This document shows, one piece after another, positions 8,879 through 18,534 of a stretch of 64,000 nucleotides of DNA. The stretch lies in the NCBI RefSeq assembly GCF_000749845.1, contig NZ_JQHM01000002.1, forward strand, positions 310,001 to 374,000, in the 5' to 3' direction. The stretch comes from Pectobacterium betavasculorum (GTDB lineage Bacteria; Pseudomonadota; Gammaproteobacteria; Enterobacterales; Enterobacteriaceae). The position numbers were made by a program, and so were the translations under genes. Below the pieces are notes generated by a model that was given only the letters and a program-made list of their open reading frames with translations, was not told the DNA's origin and did not search any database. Within the stretch, counting starts at the first letter, position 1; every line of letters starts with the position of its first letter.

Positions 8879-9271
8879 TTATGACGCCAAATTTGTCGAA
8901 GGCTCAACCGCATCCTGATTTAGGATCAACAGAGAAAGCACTCGGTTTTCAACGTTCAGCTTAGAAAAAGACAGCGTACTCAACTGCTTTTTGGTAAAAC
9001 CATCAGACAGTAAATCCGACACCACGCGCGTACTCAACACGTTGGAATTCGTCATAAAGTCGTGATAGGCAAACTTCACGTTGATAGGTAATACATCATC
9101 AATTGAGACGGGCGAATTCATTTCAGCGCGCAATCCAAAATGGGCGTTGAAAGCAGAATTCGCGCAGACGACCTTATATTTTTCGTCAATCACCGCCACA
9201 GCACGCCGATCGTTCTGAACTGGTTGAGAAAGCATGCCTAAAATCTCATTCCGGCCAAATATCAGACTCAT
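8879..9271 (-). CDS. Small PAS-fold-like hypothetical protein
   Basis: A 130-residue soluble protein. Residues about 20-80 (AVAVIDEKYKVVCANSAFNA, then HFGLRAEMNSPVSIDDVLP) have the pattern of a PAS sensor core, with the typical DxxxxVxxANxAFxxxFG motif. The C-terminal 40 residues are basic and hydrophobic without a recognised output domain. AGAGGAAACA precedes the ATG at 9271, a good Shine-Dalgarno site. It stands alone, divergent from acs at about 900 bp. With no kinase, GGDEF or clear DNA-binding module it may act by binding a partner protein. PAS assignment is by eye and moderate. Confidence 0.6.
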   Translation of the reverse strand: MSLIFGRNEILGMLSQPVQNDRRAVAVIDEKYKVVCANSAFNAHFGLRAEMNSPVSIDDVLPINVKFAYHDFMTNSNVLSTRVVSDLLSDGFTKKQLSTLSFSKLNVENRVLSLLILNQDAVEPSTNLAS

Positions 9272-9969
9272 TGTTTCCTCTGCATCATGCTATGTAAAAA
9301 GGTATCTCACAGCGCACCATGACCCTCGGCGCACTATTGATAAGCAATCAACCTACCGGAATTTAAAAGGTTTCCGGGCTAATAGTGTTCTCCCCCTTCC
9401 CCCTGAAAATCACCTAATAAGATTAGTGAATTTCGCTAACCGGAACCTGTTACACGTTCTCGGGGTACTGGGGATCAAACATCTGTCGCCTTACTCAGCG
9501 CCAGTGATGTTGGGTGTATCTACGTTATTTTTTGGAAACCGGATATTTCTGAATAAGACCACAAAAACAACACTTCATTTTTCTTTTTATCAGCAGCTTG
9601 CCACGGCATCTTTACTCTTTTAAGAAAGCCCGCATCTGCGCTGCGAAACCCGCCTGGAGTGTATATTATTCACACTTATCTGCCTGTTGATAATCAGATA
9701 AATCTATTTCATTAATAGCCTACATATAATTAACAACCAGAACAAAAACTCAACACTCATACCACGGTTAAATGTGCTAAATAGCTGGCCTACGTAGGAA
9801 TATACTCTGAACAGGATTTTTACTATCGGCTGAATAAGCGGGATCTTTATGCCTTTTGATCGTAAAGGGCGATCAAAAACTTAATAACGATAGATATAAA
9901 CTATTGAAAACAATGAATTGATCGTTAATGGCATTAAAACAGCATAGATAATTCTGCTGACTTTCATAT
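9272..9969. other. Intergenic region between the PAS gene and acs control region
   Basis: About 700 bases. A plus-strand frame of 129 codons (9234-9623) overlaps the start of the PAS gene, has biased, low-information composition and no recognisable features, so I treat it as non-coding. The only strong structure is the inverted repeat at 9854-9878. Confidence 0.4.
9854..9878. repeat. Perfect 9-bp inverted repeat upstream of acs
   Basis: TTTTGATCG (9854-9862) and CGATCAAAA (9870-9878) flank TAAAGGG. It lies about 290 bp before acs. With no U-run beyond the stem it looks more like an operator or cruciform than a terminator. Confidence 0.5.
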
Positions 9970-9985
9970 TGTGACATATATCACA
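9970..9985. promoter_or_regulatory. CRP-cAMP site of the acs promoter
   Basis: TGTGACATATATCACA matches the CRP consensus TGTGA-N6-TCACA in both half sites. It lies 185 bp before the acs start. Activation of acs by CRP under glucose depletion is established in E. coli, so control here is a sound inference. Confidence 0.8.
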
Positions 9986-10169
9986 TCCCACATTTCGGCT
10001 ACCACGAAAAAACAGCCTATTTTCTGAACCAAAAGACTATCTTTTAAGTAACGCCTCATTGCTTTTCCTGCATTGCGTGATCAATCGCGCAAAAAAGAAA
10101 CAAAGATAACGGGTTAACTACAATTAACCATTATTTGACATAGCATTAACATGTTTAAGGAGAAGCGCT

Positions 10170-12131
10170 ATGACACAACATAATAAACACGCCATTCCCG
10201 CCGCTATTGCGGCAAATGCACTGATAAATGCCCAGCAATACGAAAATATGTATCGACTGTCCGTTAACGATCCTGCCGCCTTTTGGGGTGAACAGGGAAA
10301 GATCGTCGATTGGATCAAACCCTATGAAACGATCAAAAACACCTCATTCGACCCTGGCCATATCCGTATTCGCTGGTTTGAAGACGGTACATTAAATGTG
10401 GCAGCAAATTGCCTGGATCGCCATCTGGCCGAGCGTGGCGATCAAACCGCCATCATCTGGGAAGGAGATGACGCGACTGAAAGTAAAAAAGTCACCTACC
10501 GTGAACTACACCAGTCCGTGTGCCGCTTCGCCAATGTGTTGAAGTCACAAGGTGTCAAGAAAGGCGATGTCGTTGCCATTTATATGCCGATGGTGCCGGA
10601 AGCAGCCATAGCAATGCTGGCCTGTGCCAGAATCGGGGCTATTCACTCGGTGATCTTCGGCGGCTTCTCTCCCGAAGCCATTTCCGGGCGTATCATCGAC
10701 TCCAGCGCCAAACTGGTTATCACCGCCGATGAAGGCATCCGTGCCGGACGTGTGATTCCGCTAAAGAAGAATATTGATGAAGCGTTAAAAAACCCGAGCG
10801 TCACGACAATTTCCCGCGTTATCGTTTTCCGTCGTACGGGCAAGATTAGTGAATGGCAAGATGGGCGCGATCTGTGGTGGCACGATCTGATTGAAAAAGC
10901 AGACGATCGCTGTCCGCCAGAAGAAATGAACGCGGAAGATCCGTTATTTATCCTTTATACCTCGGGTTCAACCGGCAAACCCAAAGGCGTATTGCATACC
11001 ACCGGCGGCTATCTGGTTTATGCCGCACTAACCTTCAAGTATGTCTTCGACTACCATCCCGGCGATATCTACTGGTGTACGGCGGACGTTGGCTGGGTTA
11101 CGGGACATAGCTACCTGCTTTATGGCCCGCTGGCATGCGGCGCGATTACATTAATGTTCGAAGGTGTACCAACCTGGCCGGACGCGAGCCGCATGGCACA
11201 AGTGGTCGACAAGCATAAGGTCAACATCCTCTATACCGCTCCTACGGCGATCCGCGCGCTGATGGCTGAAGGTGATAAAGCGATCGAGGGTACATCGCGT
11301 GAATCGCTCAGGATCATGGGTTCCGTTGGCGAACCGATCAACCCGGAAGCCTGGGAGTGGTATTTCAACAAAATCGGCAATGGCAAATGCCCAATTGTCG
11401 ATACCTGGTGGCAAACGGAAACGGGCGGCTTCATGATCACCCCGCTCCCCGGCGCAATCGAAGCGAAAGCTGGCTCTGCGACACGTCCATTTTTTGGGGT
11501 ACAACCTGCGTTAGTCGACAATCTCGGCAACCCACAGGAAGGCATCAGTGAAGGCAATCTGGTGATTGTGGATTCCTGGCCAGGTCAGGCAAGAACGCTG
11601 TTTGGCGATCACGATCGCTTTGAGCAAACCTACTTCTCCACCTTTAAAGGCATGTACTTCAGCGGCGACGGCGCGCGCCGTGACGAGGATGGCTATTACT
11701 GGATCACAGGTCGTGTTGACGACGTACTGAATGTTTCTGGACACCGTCTGGGAACGGCGGAAATCGAGTCTGCGCTCGTCGCACATCCTAAGATTGCGGA
11801 AGCGGCCGTGGTAGGTATCCCGCATCATATGAAAGGGCAGGCCATTTACGCTTATATCACACTGAACCACGGCGAAGAACCGTCCAGTGAACTGTATACG
11901 GAAGTCCGCAACTGGGTACGTAAGGAAATCGGCCCCATTGCCACGCCAGACATCCTGCACTGGACGGACTCCTTACCGAAAACGCGCTCCGGCAAAATCA
12001 TGCGTCGTATTTTGCGTAAGATCGCTGCCGGTGACACCAGCAATCTGGGGGACACCTCAACGCTGGCCGATCCTGGCGTCGTCGAAAAATTGCTCGAAGA
12101 AAAGCAGGCCATGGGTACCGCTTCTCAATAA
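10170..12131 (+). CDS. acs: Acetyl-CoA synthetase
   Basis: A 653-residue AMP-forming acetate:CoA ligase that activates scavenged acetate to acetyl-CoA in the cytoplasm through an acetyl-adenylate. The ATP/AMP-binding motif [11 protein letters not shown] sits in the middle, WWQTETGG marks the adenylation core, and the C-terminal [12 protein letters not shown] holds the lysine known to be silenced by acetylation in the family. Length equals the E. coli enzyme. AAGGAGA seven bases before ATG 10170 fixes the start. It is the first gene of acs-yjcH-actP, with a perfect CRP site upstream. Confidence 0.97.
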   Translation: MTQHNKHAIPAAIAANALINAQQYENMYRLSVNDPAAFWGEQGKIVDWIKPYETIKNTSFDPGHIRIRWFEDGTLNVAANCLDRHLAERGDQTAIIWEGDDATESKKVTYRELHQSVCRFANVLKSQGVKKGDVVAIYMPMVPEAAIAMLACARIGAIHSVIFGGFSPEAISGRIIDSSAKLVITADEGIRAGRVIPLKKNIDEALKNPSVTTISRVIVFRRTGKISEWQDGRDLWWHDLIEKADDRCPPEEMNAEDPLFILYTSGSTGKPKGVLHTTGGYLVYAALTFKYVFDYHPGDIYWCTADVGWVTGHSYLLYGPLACGAITLMFEGVPTWPDASRMAQVVDKHKVNILYTAPTAIRALMAEGDKAIEGTSRESLRIMGSVGEPINPEAWEWYFNKIGNGKCPIVDTWWQTETGGFMITPLPGAIEAKAGSATRPFFGVQPALVDNLGNPQEGISEGNLVIVDSWPGQARTLFGDHDRFEQTYFSTFKGMYFSGDGARRDEDGYYWITGRVDDVLNVSGHRLGTAEIESALVAHPKIAEAAVVGIPHHMKGQAIYAYITLNHGEEPSSELYTEVRNWVRKEIGPIATPDILHWTDSLPKTRSGKIMRRILRKIAAGDTSNLGDTSTLADPGVVEKLLEEKQAMGTASQ

Positions 12132-12152
12132 CCATTAGCCACCGTTCTCTTC

Positions 12153-12185
12153 ATTCCCGTAAGCCACGGTGTGATTTGCGGGAAT
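12153..12185. other. Intercistronic hairpin between acs and yjcH
   Basis: ATTCCCG (12153-12159) pairs with CGGGAAT (12179-12185) in the 123-bp gap after acs. There is no U-run, so it may stabilise the acs message or attenuate rather than end transcription. Confidence 0.4.
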
Positions 12186-12254
12186 GCGGCTGGCGATAAA
12201 TCAGGCGGTCACGTCTCGGCAATACTCAACCTTACCGATTACTGGAGACTTACG

Positions 12255-12566
12255 ATGAATGATGACATTTATCAACGGATTGAAAGTAACCCTTTATTCA
12301 GAGAACTGGTCAACAAACGGCAGCGTTTTGCCGCTTTTCTTTCGGTGATCATGCTGGTGCTTTACGTCGGTTTTATTCTGCTGATCGCCTTTGCGCCAGG
12401 CTGGCTGGGAACACCGATCGCTCCCAATTCCAGCATTACCCGCGGAATTCCGATTGGCGTAGGATTAATTGCGATTTCCTTCATTCTAACAGGCGTCTAT
12501 GTGTATCGCGCTAACGGTGAATTTGATCGTCTGACCAAGCAGTTACTGAATGAGGTAAAGCAATGA
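12255..12566 (+). CDS. yjcH: DUF485 inner-membrane protein of the acetate operon
   Basis: A 103-residue protein with two transmembrane helices (around [19 protein letters not shown] and [20 protein letters not shown]) separated by a periplasmic loop. It belongs to the DUF485 family found next to acetate permease in many bacteria; its biochemical role is unknown. GGAGA precedes ATG 12255. The frame is open further upstream to 12171, but that extension lies in the hairpin region and lacks family similarity. The stop overlaps the actP start by 4 bp, implying translational coupling. Confidence 0.9.
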   Translation: MNDDIYQRIESNPLFRELVNKRQRFAAFLSVIMLVLYVGFILLIAFAPGWLGTPIAPNSSITRGIPIGVGLIAISFILTGVYVYRANGEFDRLTKQLLNEVKQ

Positions 12567-14221
12567 AAATACGCTTTATGATGCTGTTCGGACTGTTGAC
12601 ACTGCCAGTACTGGCGTGGGCGGCGGATGCACTGACAGGGGATGTTCAGCGCCAGCCGTTGAATATTCAGGCCATTGTGATGTTTCTGCTATTCGTCGGC
12701 GGTACATTGTATATCACCTACTGGGCATCGAAGAAAACGCGTTCGCGCAGCGACTACTATACGGCTGGCGGAAATATCACAGGTTTCCAGAACGGGCTGG
12801 CGATAGCGGGTGACTACATGTCCGCCGCGTCCTTCCTCGGTATTTCTGCGCTGGTCTATACCTCCGGTTACGACGGCCTGATTTACTCACTCGGCTTTTT
12901 GGTCGGCTGGCCAATTATCCTGTTTCTGATCGCAGAGCGGCTACGTAACCTCGGGCGTTATACCTTCGCTGACGTCGCCTCCTATCGTCTACAACAACGT
13001 CCTATCCGTAGCCTGTCCGCCTGCGGCTCTCTGGTAGTCGTGGCCTTATACCTCATCGCGCAGATGGTGGGGGCGGGAAAACTCATCGAACTGCTGTTTG
13101 GCCTTAACTACCATGTGGCCGTGGTGCTGGTCGGCATTCTGATGGTGATGTACGTGATGTTTGGCGGCATGCTCGCCACCACATGGGTACAGATTATCAA
13201 AGCCGTTCTGCTATTATTCGGCGCCACCTTCATGGCCGTTATGGTAATGAAATCCGTAGGATTCAGTTTTGATGCGCTGTTCAAACAGGCGATGGCGGTT
13301 CACCCGAAAGGCGCAGCGATCATGAGCCCCGGTGGACTCGTTTCTGACCCGATATCTGCGCTGTCTCTGGGACTGGGGCTAATGTTCGGTACGGCTGGTT
13401 TGCCGCACATTCTGATGCGTTTTTTCACCGTCAGCGATGCCAAAGAAGCCCGAAAAAGCGTGTTCTACGCCACTGGGTTCATGGGCTATTTCTACTTCCT
13501 GACCTTCATCATTGGCTTCGGCGCTATTCTGTTGGTGAGTGCCAATCCGGCGTTTAAGGACGCGACGGGCGCACTCATCGGTGGGAATAATATGGCGGCA
13601 GTGCATCTGGCTGATGCGGTCGGCGGCAACTTCTTCCTCGGCTTTATCTCCGCCGTGGCCTTTGCCACTATTCTGGCCGTTGTTGCGGGCCTGACGCTGG
13701 CGGGTGCGTCTGCCGTATCCCACGATCTCTACTCTAATGTGATCAAGAAAGGGAAAGCGACAGAACGCGATGAGCTAAAAGTCTCGAAAATCACCGTATT
13801 GGTGCTGGGTGTCGTCGCTATTTCGCTCGGTATCCTGTTTGAGAACCAGAATATCGCCTTCATGGTTGGGTTGGCGTTCTCTATCGCCGCAAGTTGTAAC
13901 TTCCCCATCATTATCATCTCCATGTACTGGTCGAAGCTGACGACACGTGGAGCCATGATTGGTGGTTGGGCGGGGCCGCTGACGGCTGTCATTCTGATGG
14001 TGCTGGGGCCGACGATCTGGGTGAAAATCCTCGGTCACGCCACGCCGATTTATCCTTACGATTATCCAGCGCTATTCTCTATGCTGGTGGCGTTTATCGG
14101 TATCTGGTTCTTCTCCATCACCGATCGCTCCGAATCCGGGCAGCAGGAACGCGCACGCTTCCATGCTCAGTTTGTCCGTTCACAAACCGGCGTCGGCGCT
14201 TCAAAAGGCAGTTCCCACTAA
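12563..14221 (+). CDS. actP: Cation/acetate symporter
   Basis: A 552-residue sodium:solute symporter (SSS family) taking up acetate and other short carboxylates. It has an N-terminal cleavable-looking segment ([17 protein letters not shown]) as in E. coli ActP, then about 13 helices. Family motifs such as [20 protein letters not shown] and [15 protein letters not shown] are present. It overlaps yjcH by ATGA and completes the acetate-scavenging operon. A GC-rich terminator follows at 14235. In E. coli yjcE lies just beyond, across yjcF; here a large block intervenes. Confidence 0.96.
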   Translation: MKIRFMMLFGLLTLPVLAWAADALTGDVQRQPLNIQAIVMFLLFVGGTLYITYWASKKTRSRSDYYTAGGNITGFQNGLAIAGDYMSAASFLGISALVYTSGYDGLIYSLGFLVGWPIILFLIAERLRNLGRYTFADVASYRLQQRPIRSLSACGSLVVVALYLIAQMVGAGKLIELLFGLNYHVAVVLVGILMVMYVMFGGMLATTWVQIIKAVLLLFGATFMAVMVMKSVGFSFDALFKQAMAVHPKGAAIMSPGGLVSDPISALSLGLGLMFGTAGLPHILMRFFTVSDAKEARKSVFYATGFMGYFYFLTFIIGFGAILLVSANPAFKDATGALIGGNNMAAVHLADAVGGNFFLGFISAVAFATILAVVAGLTLAGASAVSHDLYSNVIKKGKATERDELKVSKITVLVLGVVAISLGILFENQNIAFMVGLAFSIAASCNFPIIIISMYWSKLTTRGAMIGGWAGPLTAVILMVLGPTIWVKILGHATPIYPYDYPALFSMLVAFIGIWFFSITDRSESGQQERARFHAQFVRSQTGVGASKGSSH

Positions 14222-14234
14222 TCTCTGCCTCTCA

Positions 14235-14262
14235 CTGGCCCGCATCTCGCGGGCCAGCTTTC
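14235..14262 (+). terminator. Intrinsic terminator of acs-yjcH-actP
   Basis: CTGGCCCGC (14235-14243) pairs perfectly with GCGGGCCAG (14249-14257) around ATCTC, followed by CTTTCC. It is 13 bp after the actP stop. Confidence 0.8.
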
Positions 14263-14338
14263 CCCAGAGATCCAATGCTGCGCTTTTTTATCGAGGGCTA
14301 TCCATGCCCACGCCCCCTACGCGTTATTCAAGCTGGAT

Positions 14339-16075
14339 TTACTCCTCGCTTAACGTCACCACGTCATACATCACGCTGCCGCCTTTTAATTGCAGCGTGA
14401 TGGTGTTGTTGCCATTTTTCAGGAAACTGGATGACACGGAGATACGCGCAACGTGATAGCGACCGCTCTGTAGCGCACCGCGATAGATGGCTTTATCGTT
14501 GTCGTAAGTTAGTGTCTCCAGCGTGGTGCCGTTTACCGCTACCGCAAGCTGTGGCGTGGTTGGCTCGCTCATGCCGCTATTGCTGGCTGCCGCCAGCGCG
14601 ATGTTCAGGAAATAGGTTTTCTTCTCAGGTTGTAGGGCAAAACGAATATCCCATTTTCCCGGTTTGGTTTGTGCGTAATACCAGTCGCGCTGATAGTCGC
14701 TACGACCAATATCGAACGTCAGATTTGCCGGAACCTCATGTTGCCAGCGGGTATTACGTGCTTCGTTACCAAAGCGGAATTCGCTCGCCTGCCGATTGGC
14801 TTGCCCAATGGCCCAGACAACCGATTCGGCTTTAGGTAGAGCGATCACCGGCAGTACTTGCTTATCACCAGAAACGGACAGCGTTTGCTCCGCCAATATC
14901 CCCGGCTGCGTACCGCTGTTAGCGTACACCGCCAGATGGTAATTGCCCGGTCGGACATGGGGAATAGCAAAATTGCCCAGCGAGTCAGTCGTTGCCTGAT
15001 ACGAATAGCCGCGGGTTTGCACATCAAATAGCTCATCCAATGATGATGAAAGCACTACGGTGACTGGCTGCTGGCTGGCAACACGTCCGCTGAACTGCGT
15101 GCGATCGCGCGCATAGCGGGGATCGTCCACCCATTTATACGGCCAACTGACGGTTTCAGTCTGCGCCTGACGCTGGGCATCCGCCAGCATCTGTTCGGTA
15201 TCGCCCTCGTTAATGTACAGTAGCCACGGACCATAGAATTTTTTCCAGCCCGGCGGCGCTTTCATATCCGGCGTGCCAAAGTGCGACCCCGTCATATAGT
15301 TCAGAATGATCGCATCCTGATGCACCAACAAATCCTGCTTAAGCGCATCGCCGGAGAAATACTCGCGATTGCCGTGAATCAGCCATGCACCCACACCGTT
15401 ACCAAAAACGCCCCAGAAAGGCGCGGCACGCAGGTAGCCAGCGAAATCATATTTGGAATAGATGCTGCTATCCGGCAGTCGCCAAGTTTCATCCTGTACC
15501 TTTGGCGAAGCCTCAAGTTGGCTGTAGAGCAGCGGTTTGCCCTGACGAACGCCGCTGTAGAGATGGTCTAATCGCGCAGGATCGAAGCGATAAACGTTAC
15601 GCAGTTCACTGACGTTAACATCCTGACTTCCGCTATTTTCAGCCACCACATAGCTGTAAAGACCGCTAACGCCGCGACGCATAATCAGGTGATATTCGAG
15701 CTTTAACAACCCTCCTCGATCGTCGATATAGGCCACATGCGCCATCTCACGATCGTTACGCAACACCTCCACGCGCTCGGGGGTGAAATCTTTGACGCCT
15801 TTAACATAGCCATTCCCGTTAGTGACATAGTAATCGAGGTAAGCGCTACGCGTTTTGCTCGGGTCACGCGCCGCACCGGACAGGTTAGTGACAATATTAT
15901 TGCCGCCCGTCACCATGCTCTCCGCACTGCCATCCTCCCCGAATGTGACTTTCAGCAAGCCGTTATCCAGCACGGTATTCAAGCCCGAAACGGATAACGA
16001 CACGGCGTTATCCTGCGCACTGTAGCTATAGGGTGCCAGCATGACGCCCATCAACAACAAGACAGATCGCTTCAC
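14339..16075 (-). CDS. rhiE: Rhamnogalacturonate lyase (PL4)
   Basis: A 578-residue secreted polysaccharide lyase cleaving the rhamnose-galacturonate bond of rhamnogalacturonan I by beta-elimination. After a signal peptide (about 20 residues, VLLLMGVMLAPYSYSA) comes the PL4 catalytic beta-sandwich with GNREYFSGDALKQDL and MTGSHFGTPDM. A fibronectin-like middle domain (about 350-425, SGRVASQQPVTVVLSSSL) and a C-terminal carbohydrate-binding-like jelly roll (WKV-type, ending VMYDVVTLSEE) follow. The GTG at 16075 is chosen because AGAGGG lies eight bases upstream and it directly precedes the signal peptide. In Dickeya RhiE leaves by the Out type II pathway and is induced by rhamnose through RhaS; the same is inferred here. 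No KdgR box is seen. Confidence 0.9.
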   Translation of the reverse strand: MKRSVLLLMGVMLAPYSYSAQDNAVSLSVSGLNTVLDNGLLKVTFGEDGSAESMVTGGNNIVTNLSGAARDPSKTRSAYLDYYVTNGNGYVKGVKDFTPERVEVLRNDREMAHVAYIDDRGGLLKLEYHLIMRRGVSGLYSYVVAENSGSQDVNVSELRNVYRFDPARLDHLYSGVRQGKPLLYSQLEASPKVQDETWRLPDSSIYSKYDFAGYLRAAPFWGVFGNGVGAWLIHGNREYFSGDALKQDLLVHQDAIILNYMTGSHFGTPDMKAPPGWKKFYGPWLLYINEGDTEQMLADAQRQAQTETVSWPYKWVDDPRYARDRTQFSGRVASQQPVTVVLSSSLDELFDVQTRGYSYQATTDSLGNFAIPHVRPGNYHLAVYANSGTQPGILAEQTLSVSGDKQVLPVIALPKAESVVWAIGQANRQASEFRFGNEARNTRWQHEVPANLTFDIGRSDYQRDWYYAQTKPGKWDIRFALQPEKKTYFLNIALAAASNSGMSEPTTPQLAVAVNGTTLETLTYDNDKAIYRGALQSGRYHVARISVSSSFLKNGNNTITLQLKGGSVMYDVVTLSEE

Positions 16076-16402
16076 AGTCAGCCCTCTTGTGTTCAGTCGG
16101 TTAGACAAGAATTTTCATCGCGATGGTTCAGGCCACAGCAAATGTCAGATATTAGGGGAAACACGGTGATGAGGTTCCCGCAGGGACACCTCGCGCCGTG
16201 GTAGCCCCGTGTATCTCGGTATGGCACCAAACCTTGTCGCTGAAATTAAAAATTTCCGCCATTTTAAATAGATAGGATAGAGATATCAGGAACAACATAA
16301 TCGAGGAGATAAGCGCCCTCCTTCACGCTACTGCCAGCAAAAGCAAGAATCTGGCACTAGCAGAAAGAAAGCCAGGATCGACATCGCAGAAATCAAAACC
16401 GA
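16076..16402. other. Intergenic region between rhiE and the exoprotein operon
   Basis: No gene in 327 bases. It should hold the rhiE promoter and the end of the long minus-strand operon. A weak GCCAG/CTGGC hairpin near 16334-16356 is the only terminator candidate. A near-palindrome GAAATTAAAAATTTC does not have KdgR spacing. Confidence 0.4.
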
Positions 16403-18532
16403 TCAGAATGACAGTTCGCGGATCAGCACGGCAGATACCACTTTCCAGCCGCGAATCAGCAGGCTTTGCGCCTCACCATCCATGACTACCGTGCCGCGCA
16501 GTACCTGCGGCTGAGCACGATAATCGGCAGGCAGACTGAGTAATACTCGATAAACTGCCTGCTCAGGATGCAGCTTGCGTTGTGAATCGCTCAGCGTGGC
16601 AATATCGCCGCCGTAAACCGAAGCGAGTTCCGGCGTGGCATTCAGATCGCGGGTCGCCGTGCTGGCAATCTCCACAATCGTGAGCGGCAGCGACGAGCGG
16701 CTGACATCCTGTAAATAAAACGTGCCTTTTCCGCCTGTACTAAGTCGCTGCCAGTCTTTTTCCGACACAAATGCTTCTACCAGCCCGCCGGTTGGCTTGG
16801 TCACCACGGCCAGCCATTCGCCCTGCCCCAGCCACTCGCCCGTTTCCAGCGGCGTCGCCATATCCGCCACCACGCCATCTATCGGCGCACGTACCGTCAA
16901 CTGTTCAGACTGACGCTGCAATACCTGCAATTTTTGCAGCGCGGCTTCTTGCTCCTGCTTCACCCGTTGATGATCGCCAGCCGCTTCCTTGTTGAATACC
17001 TGAAAGGTGCTTTGCCAGTTCAGCGTAGCAATCTGGCGTTCAAGTTGTTGTCGTTCATGCGCCAACGCATCAGACGACAGCGTAAATAGCGTTTGCCCAG
17101 CATCCACAGGCTGACCAACCTGCACCTCAATGCGCTGAATCATCGCGGGTACGGGCATATACAGGCTACTTTGCTGTTCCGCCCGCAGCAGCGCCGGAGC
17201 GTATACGCTGCGCTGCCAGGGAATCATTAGCAAGAGCAGAACCACGGCGCTCACGGACAGCGTCGTCGTCATATTACGGTTCATACGATAATCCTTACGG
17301 CGTTTACTCCATTCGCGTATTTCGTTCACCACGGGCATCACCACGAAGTAGCCGATTTCAATCGCGAAAAGCAACATCCCCAGCAGCTTGAACGCCATGT
17401 GATAAACCAGAATCGCGATACCGGTAAACAGGAAGAAACGGTATATCCACACCGCAAACGCATAGCCCACCAGCGTGCGTTGCAGCCAACGCGGAAAGTG
17501 CTCAGGCGGCGCATCCCCTAGTCCGAATAGCCATTCGCGCATCTGCCAGCGGCCGATGGCAAAGCCTCTATTTTGCAGATTCGGCACCTGTAATCCGTCA
17601 GAAAGCAGGAAATAGCCGTCGAAGCGCATCAGCGGGCTGAGGTTAATCGCCAGCGTCATGATCCAGGTCGTCGTCGCCAGCATAAACGCGGCGCTACGCA
17701 GCATGCCGTCCGGTAAAAAACTCCACGCCAGCGTCGCCCACGCCGCCAGTACCAGTTCTGTCATCATGCCCGCCGCACCAATCGCCATCCGCTGCCGACG
17801 GCGAGTGAGTTTCCATGAACCGGACGTATCGGTGTACAGCACTGGCATCATCACCAGAAATGCGACACCCATGGTAGCGACCCGCGCACCAAAGCGCTTA
17901 CAGGTATAAGCGTGGCCGAACTCATGCAGGATCTTGGTAAAGCACAGCGTCAGTCCCGCCAGCGCTGCGCCTTCCAGCGTGAAGAAATGCAGAAAGGTAT
18001 GCTTGAACGTTTCCCACTGGCGTCCAGCGAGGAATAACCCCAGCACAGCCACCAACAGTGTCAGCTTGAGAAAAGTACGGCTGAAAAGCGGCGCGATCCA
18101 CGGCAGCGTCGCGCCTAGAAAACGATCGGGATGCCATAAGGGAATACGAAAAAACAGGTAATTCTTTAGTAACTTACGCCAAATCGAGACACGTGACTGC
18201 TCCACCTGACGGGTAAACTGCGCCAGCGCGTCATCACCGGAAACGCGCGTCAGGCTGTTGGCCTGTAAGAAACGGTTGAAGTACTGCACGTCGCTGTCAT
18301 CGAGCGTCAATGCAGAAGTCTGATTAACCTCGGCCACGATCTGTTCGGCATTCCCCATCGACCAGCGCGATAGCATCGCCATTTCTGCCCAGCCGATGCG
18401 AAAATAAAGACCGCGTAATGGATCTTCCAGCGTCCAGCTTGGCGATCCATCACGGTTAGCGGGCCCAGCATGCAGGATCAGTTCATCGCGCAACGGGCTG
18501 AGCCCGGCAGCAGGCAGCGTACCTCCGGCCAT
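16403..18532 (-). CDS. PqqD-like / M50 site-2 protease / HlyD fusion protein
   Basis: A 709-residue inner-membrane protein in three parts. Residues about 25-95 (WTLEDPLRGLYFRIGW, FNRFLQANSLTR) resemble a PqqD-type winged module. A membrane zinc protease follows with HEFGH at about 203-207 and NLSPLMRFDG at about 297-306 supplying the third ligand, together with conserved VLYTDTSGSWKLTRRRQRM. After a further helix (VSAVVLLLLMIPW) comes a HlyD-like periplasmic arm: biotinyl-lipoyl halves (VQVGQPVDAGQTL; VRAPIDGVVADMATPLETG) around a coiled coil rich in Gln/Glu. I use ATG 18532, just after the upstream TAA; a TTG at 18550 is the alternative. It is the last gene of the giant-exoprotein operon. 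A role in processing or exporting that protein is inferred. Confidence 0.8.
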   Translation of the reverse strand: MAGGTLPAAGLSPLRDELILHAGPANRDGSPSWTLEDPLRGLYFRIGWAEMAMLSRWSMGNAEQIVAEVNQTSALTLDDSDVQYFNRFLQANSLTRVSGDDALAQFTRQVEQSRVSIWRKLLKNYLFFRIPLWHPDRFLGATLPWIAPLFSRTFLKLTLLVAVLGLFLAGRQWETFKHTFLHFFTLEGAALAGLTLCFTKILHEFGHAYTCKRFGARVATMGVAFLVMMPVLYTDTSGSWKLTRRRQRMAIGAAGMMTELVLAAWATLAWSFLPDGMLRSAAFMLATTTWIMTLAINLSPLMRFDGYFLLSDGLQVPNLQNRGFAIGRWQMREWLFGLGDAPPEHFPRWLQRTLVGYAFAVWIYRFFLFTGIAILVYHMAFKLLGMLLFAIEIGYFVVMPVVNEIREWSKRRKDYRMNRNMTTTLSVSAVVLLLLMIPWQRSVYAPALLRAEQQSSLYMPVPAMIQRIEVQVGQPVDAGQTLFTLSSDALAHERQQLERQIATLNWQSTFQVFNKEAAGDHQRVKQEQEAALQKLQVLQRQSEQLTVRAPIDGVVADMATPLETGEWLGQGEWLAVVTKPTGGLVEAFVSEKDWQRLSTGGKGTFYLQDVSRSSLPLTIVEIASTATRDLNATPELASVYGGDIATLSDSQRKLHPEQAVYRVLLSLPADYRAQPQVLRGTVVMDGEAQSLLIRGWKVVSAVLIRELSF

Positions 18533-18534
18533 CG

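Noticed and set aside
9234-9623. Plus-strand 129-codon frame upstream of acs
   Set aside because: It starts inside the PAS gene on the other strand, lacks a Shine-Dalgarno site and family features, and its composition looks random.
10071-10090. Second CRP site near acs (GCGTGATCAATCGCGC)
   Set aside because: Half-site spacing is four rather than six and the outer bases do not match TGTGA/TCACA.
16238-16256. Near-palindrome TGAAATTAAAAATTTCC before rhiE as a KdgR box
   Set aside because: The half sites are seven bases apart instead of five and the right half is imperfect; rhiE of Dickeya is known to respond to RhaS rather than KdgR.
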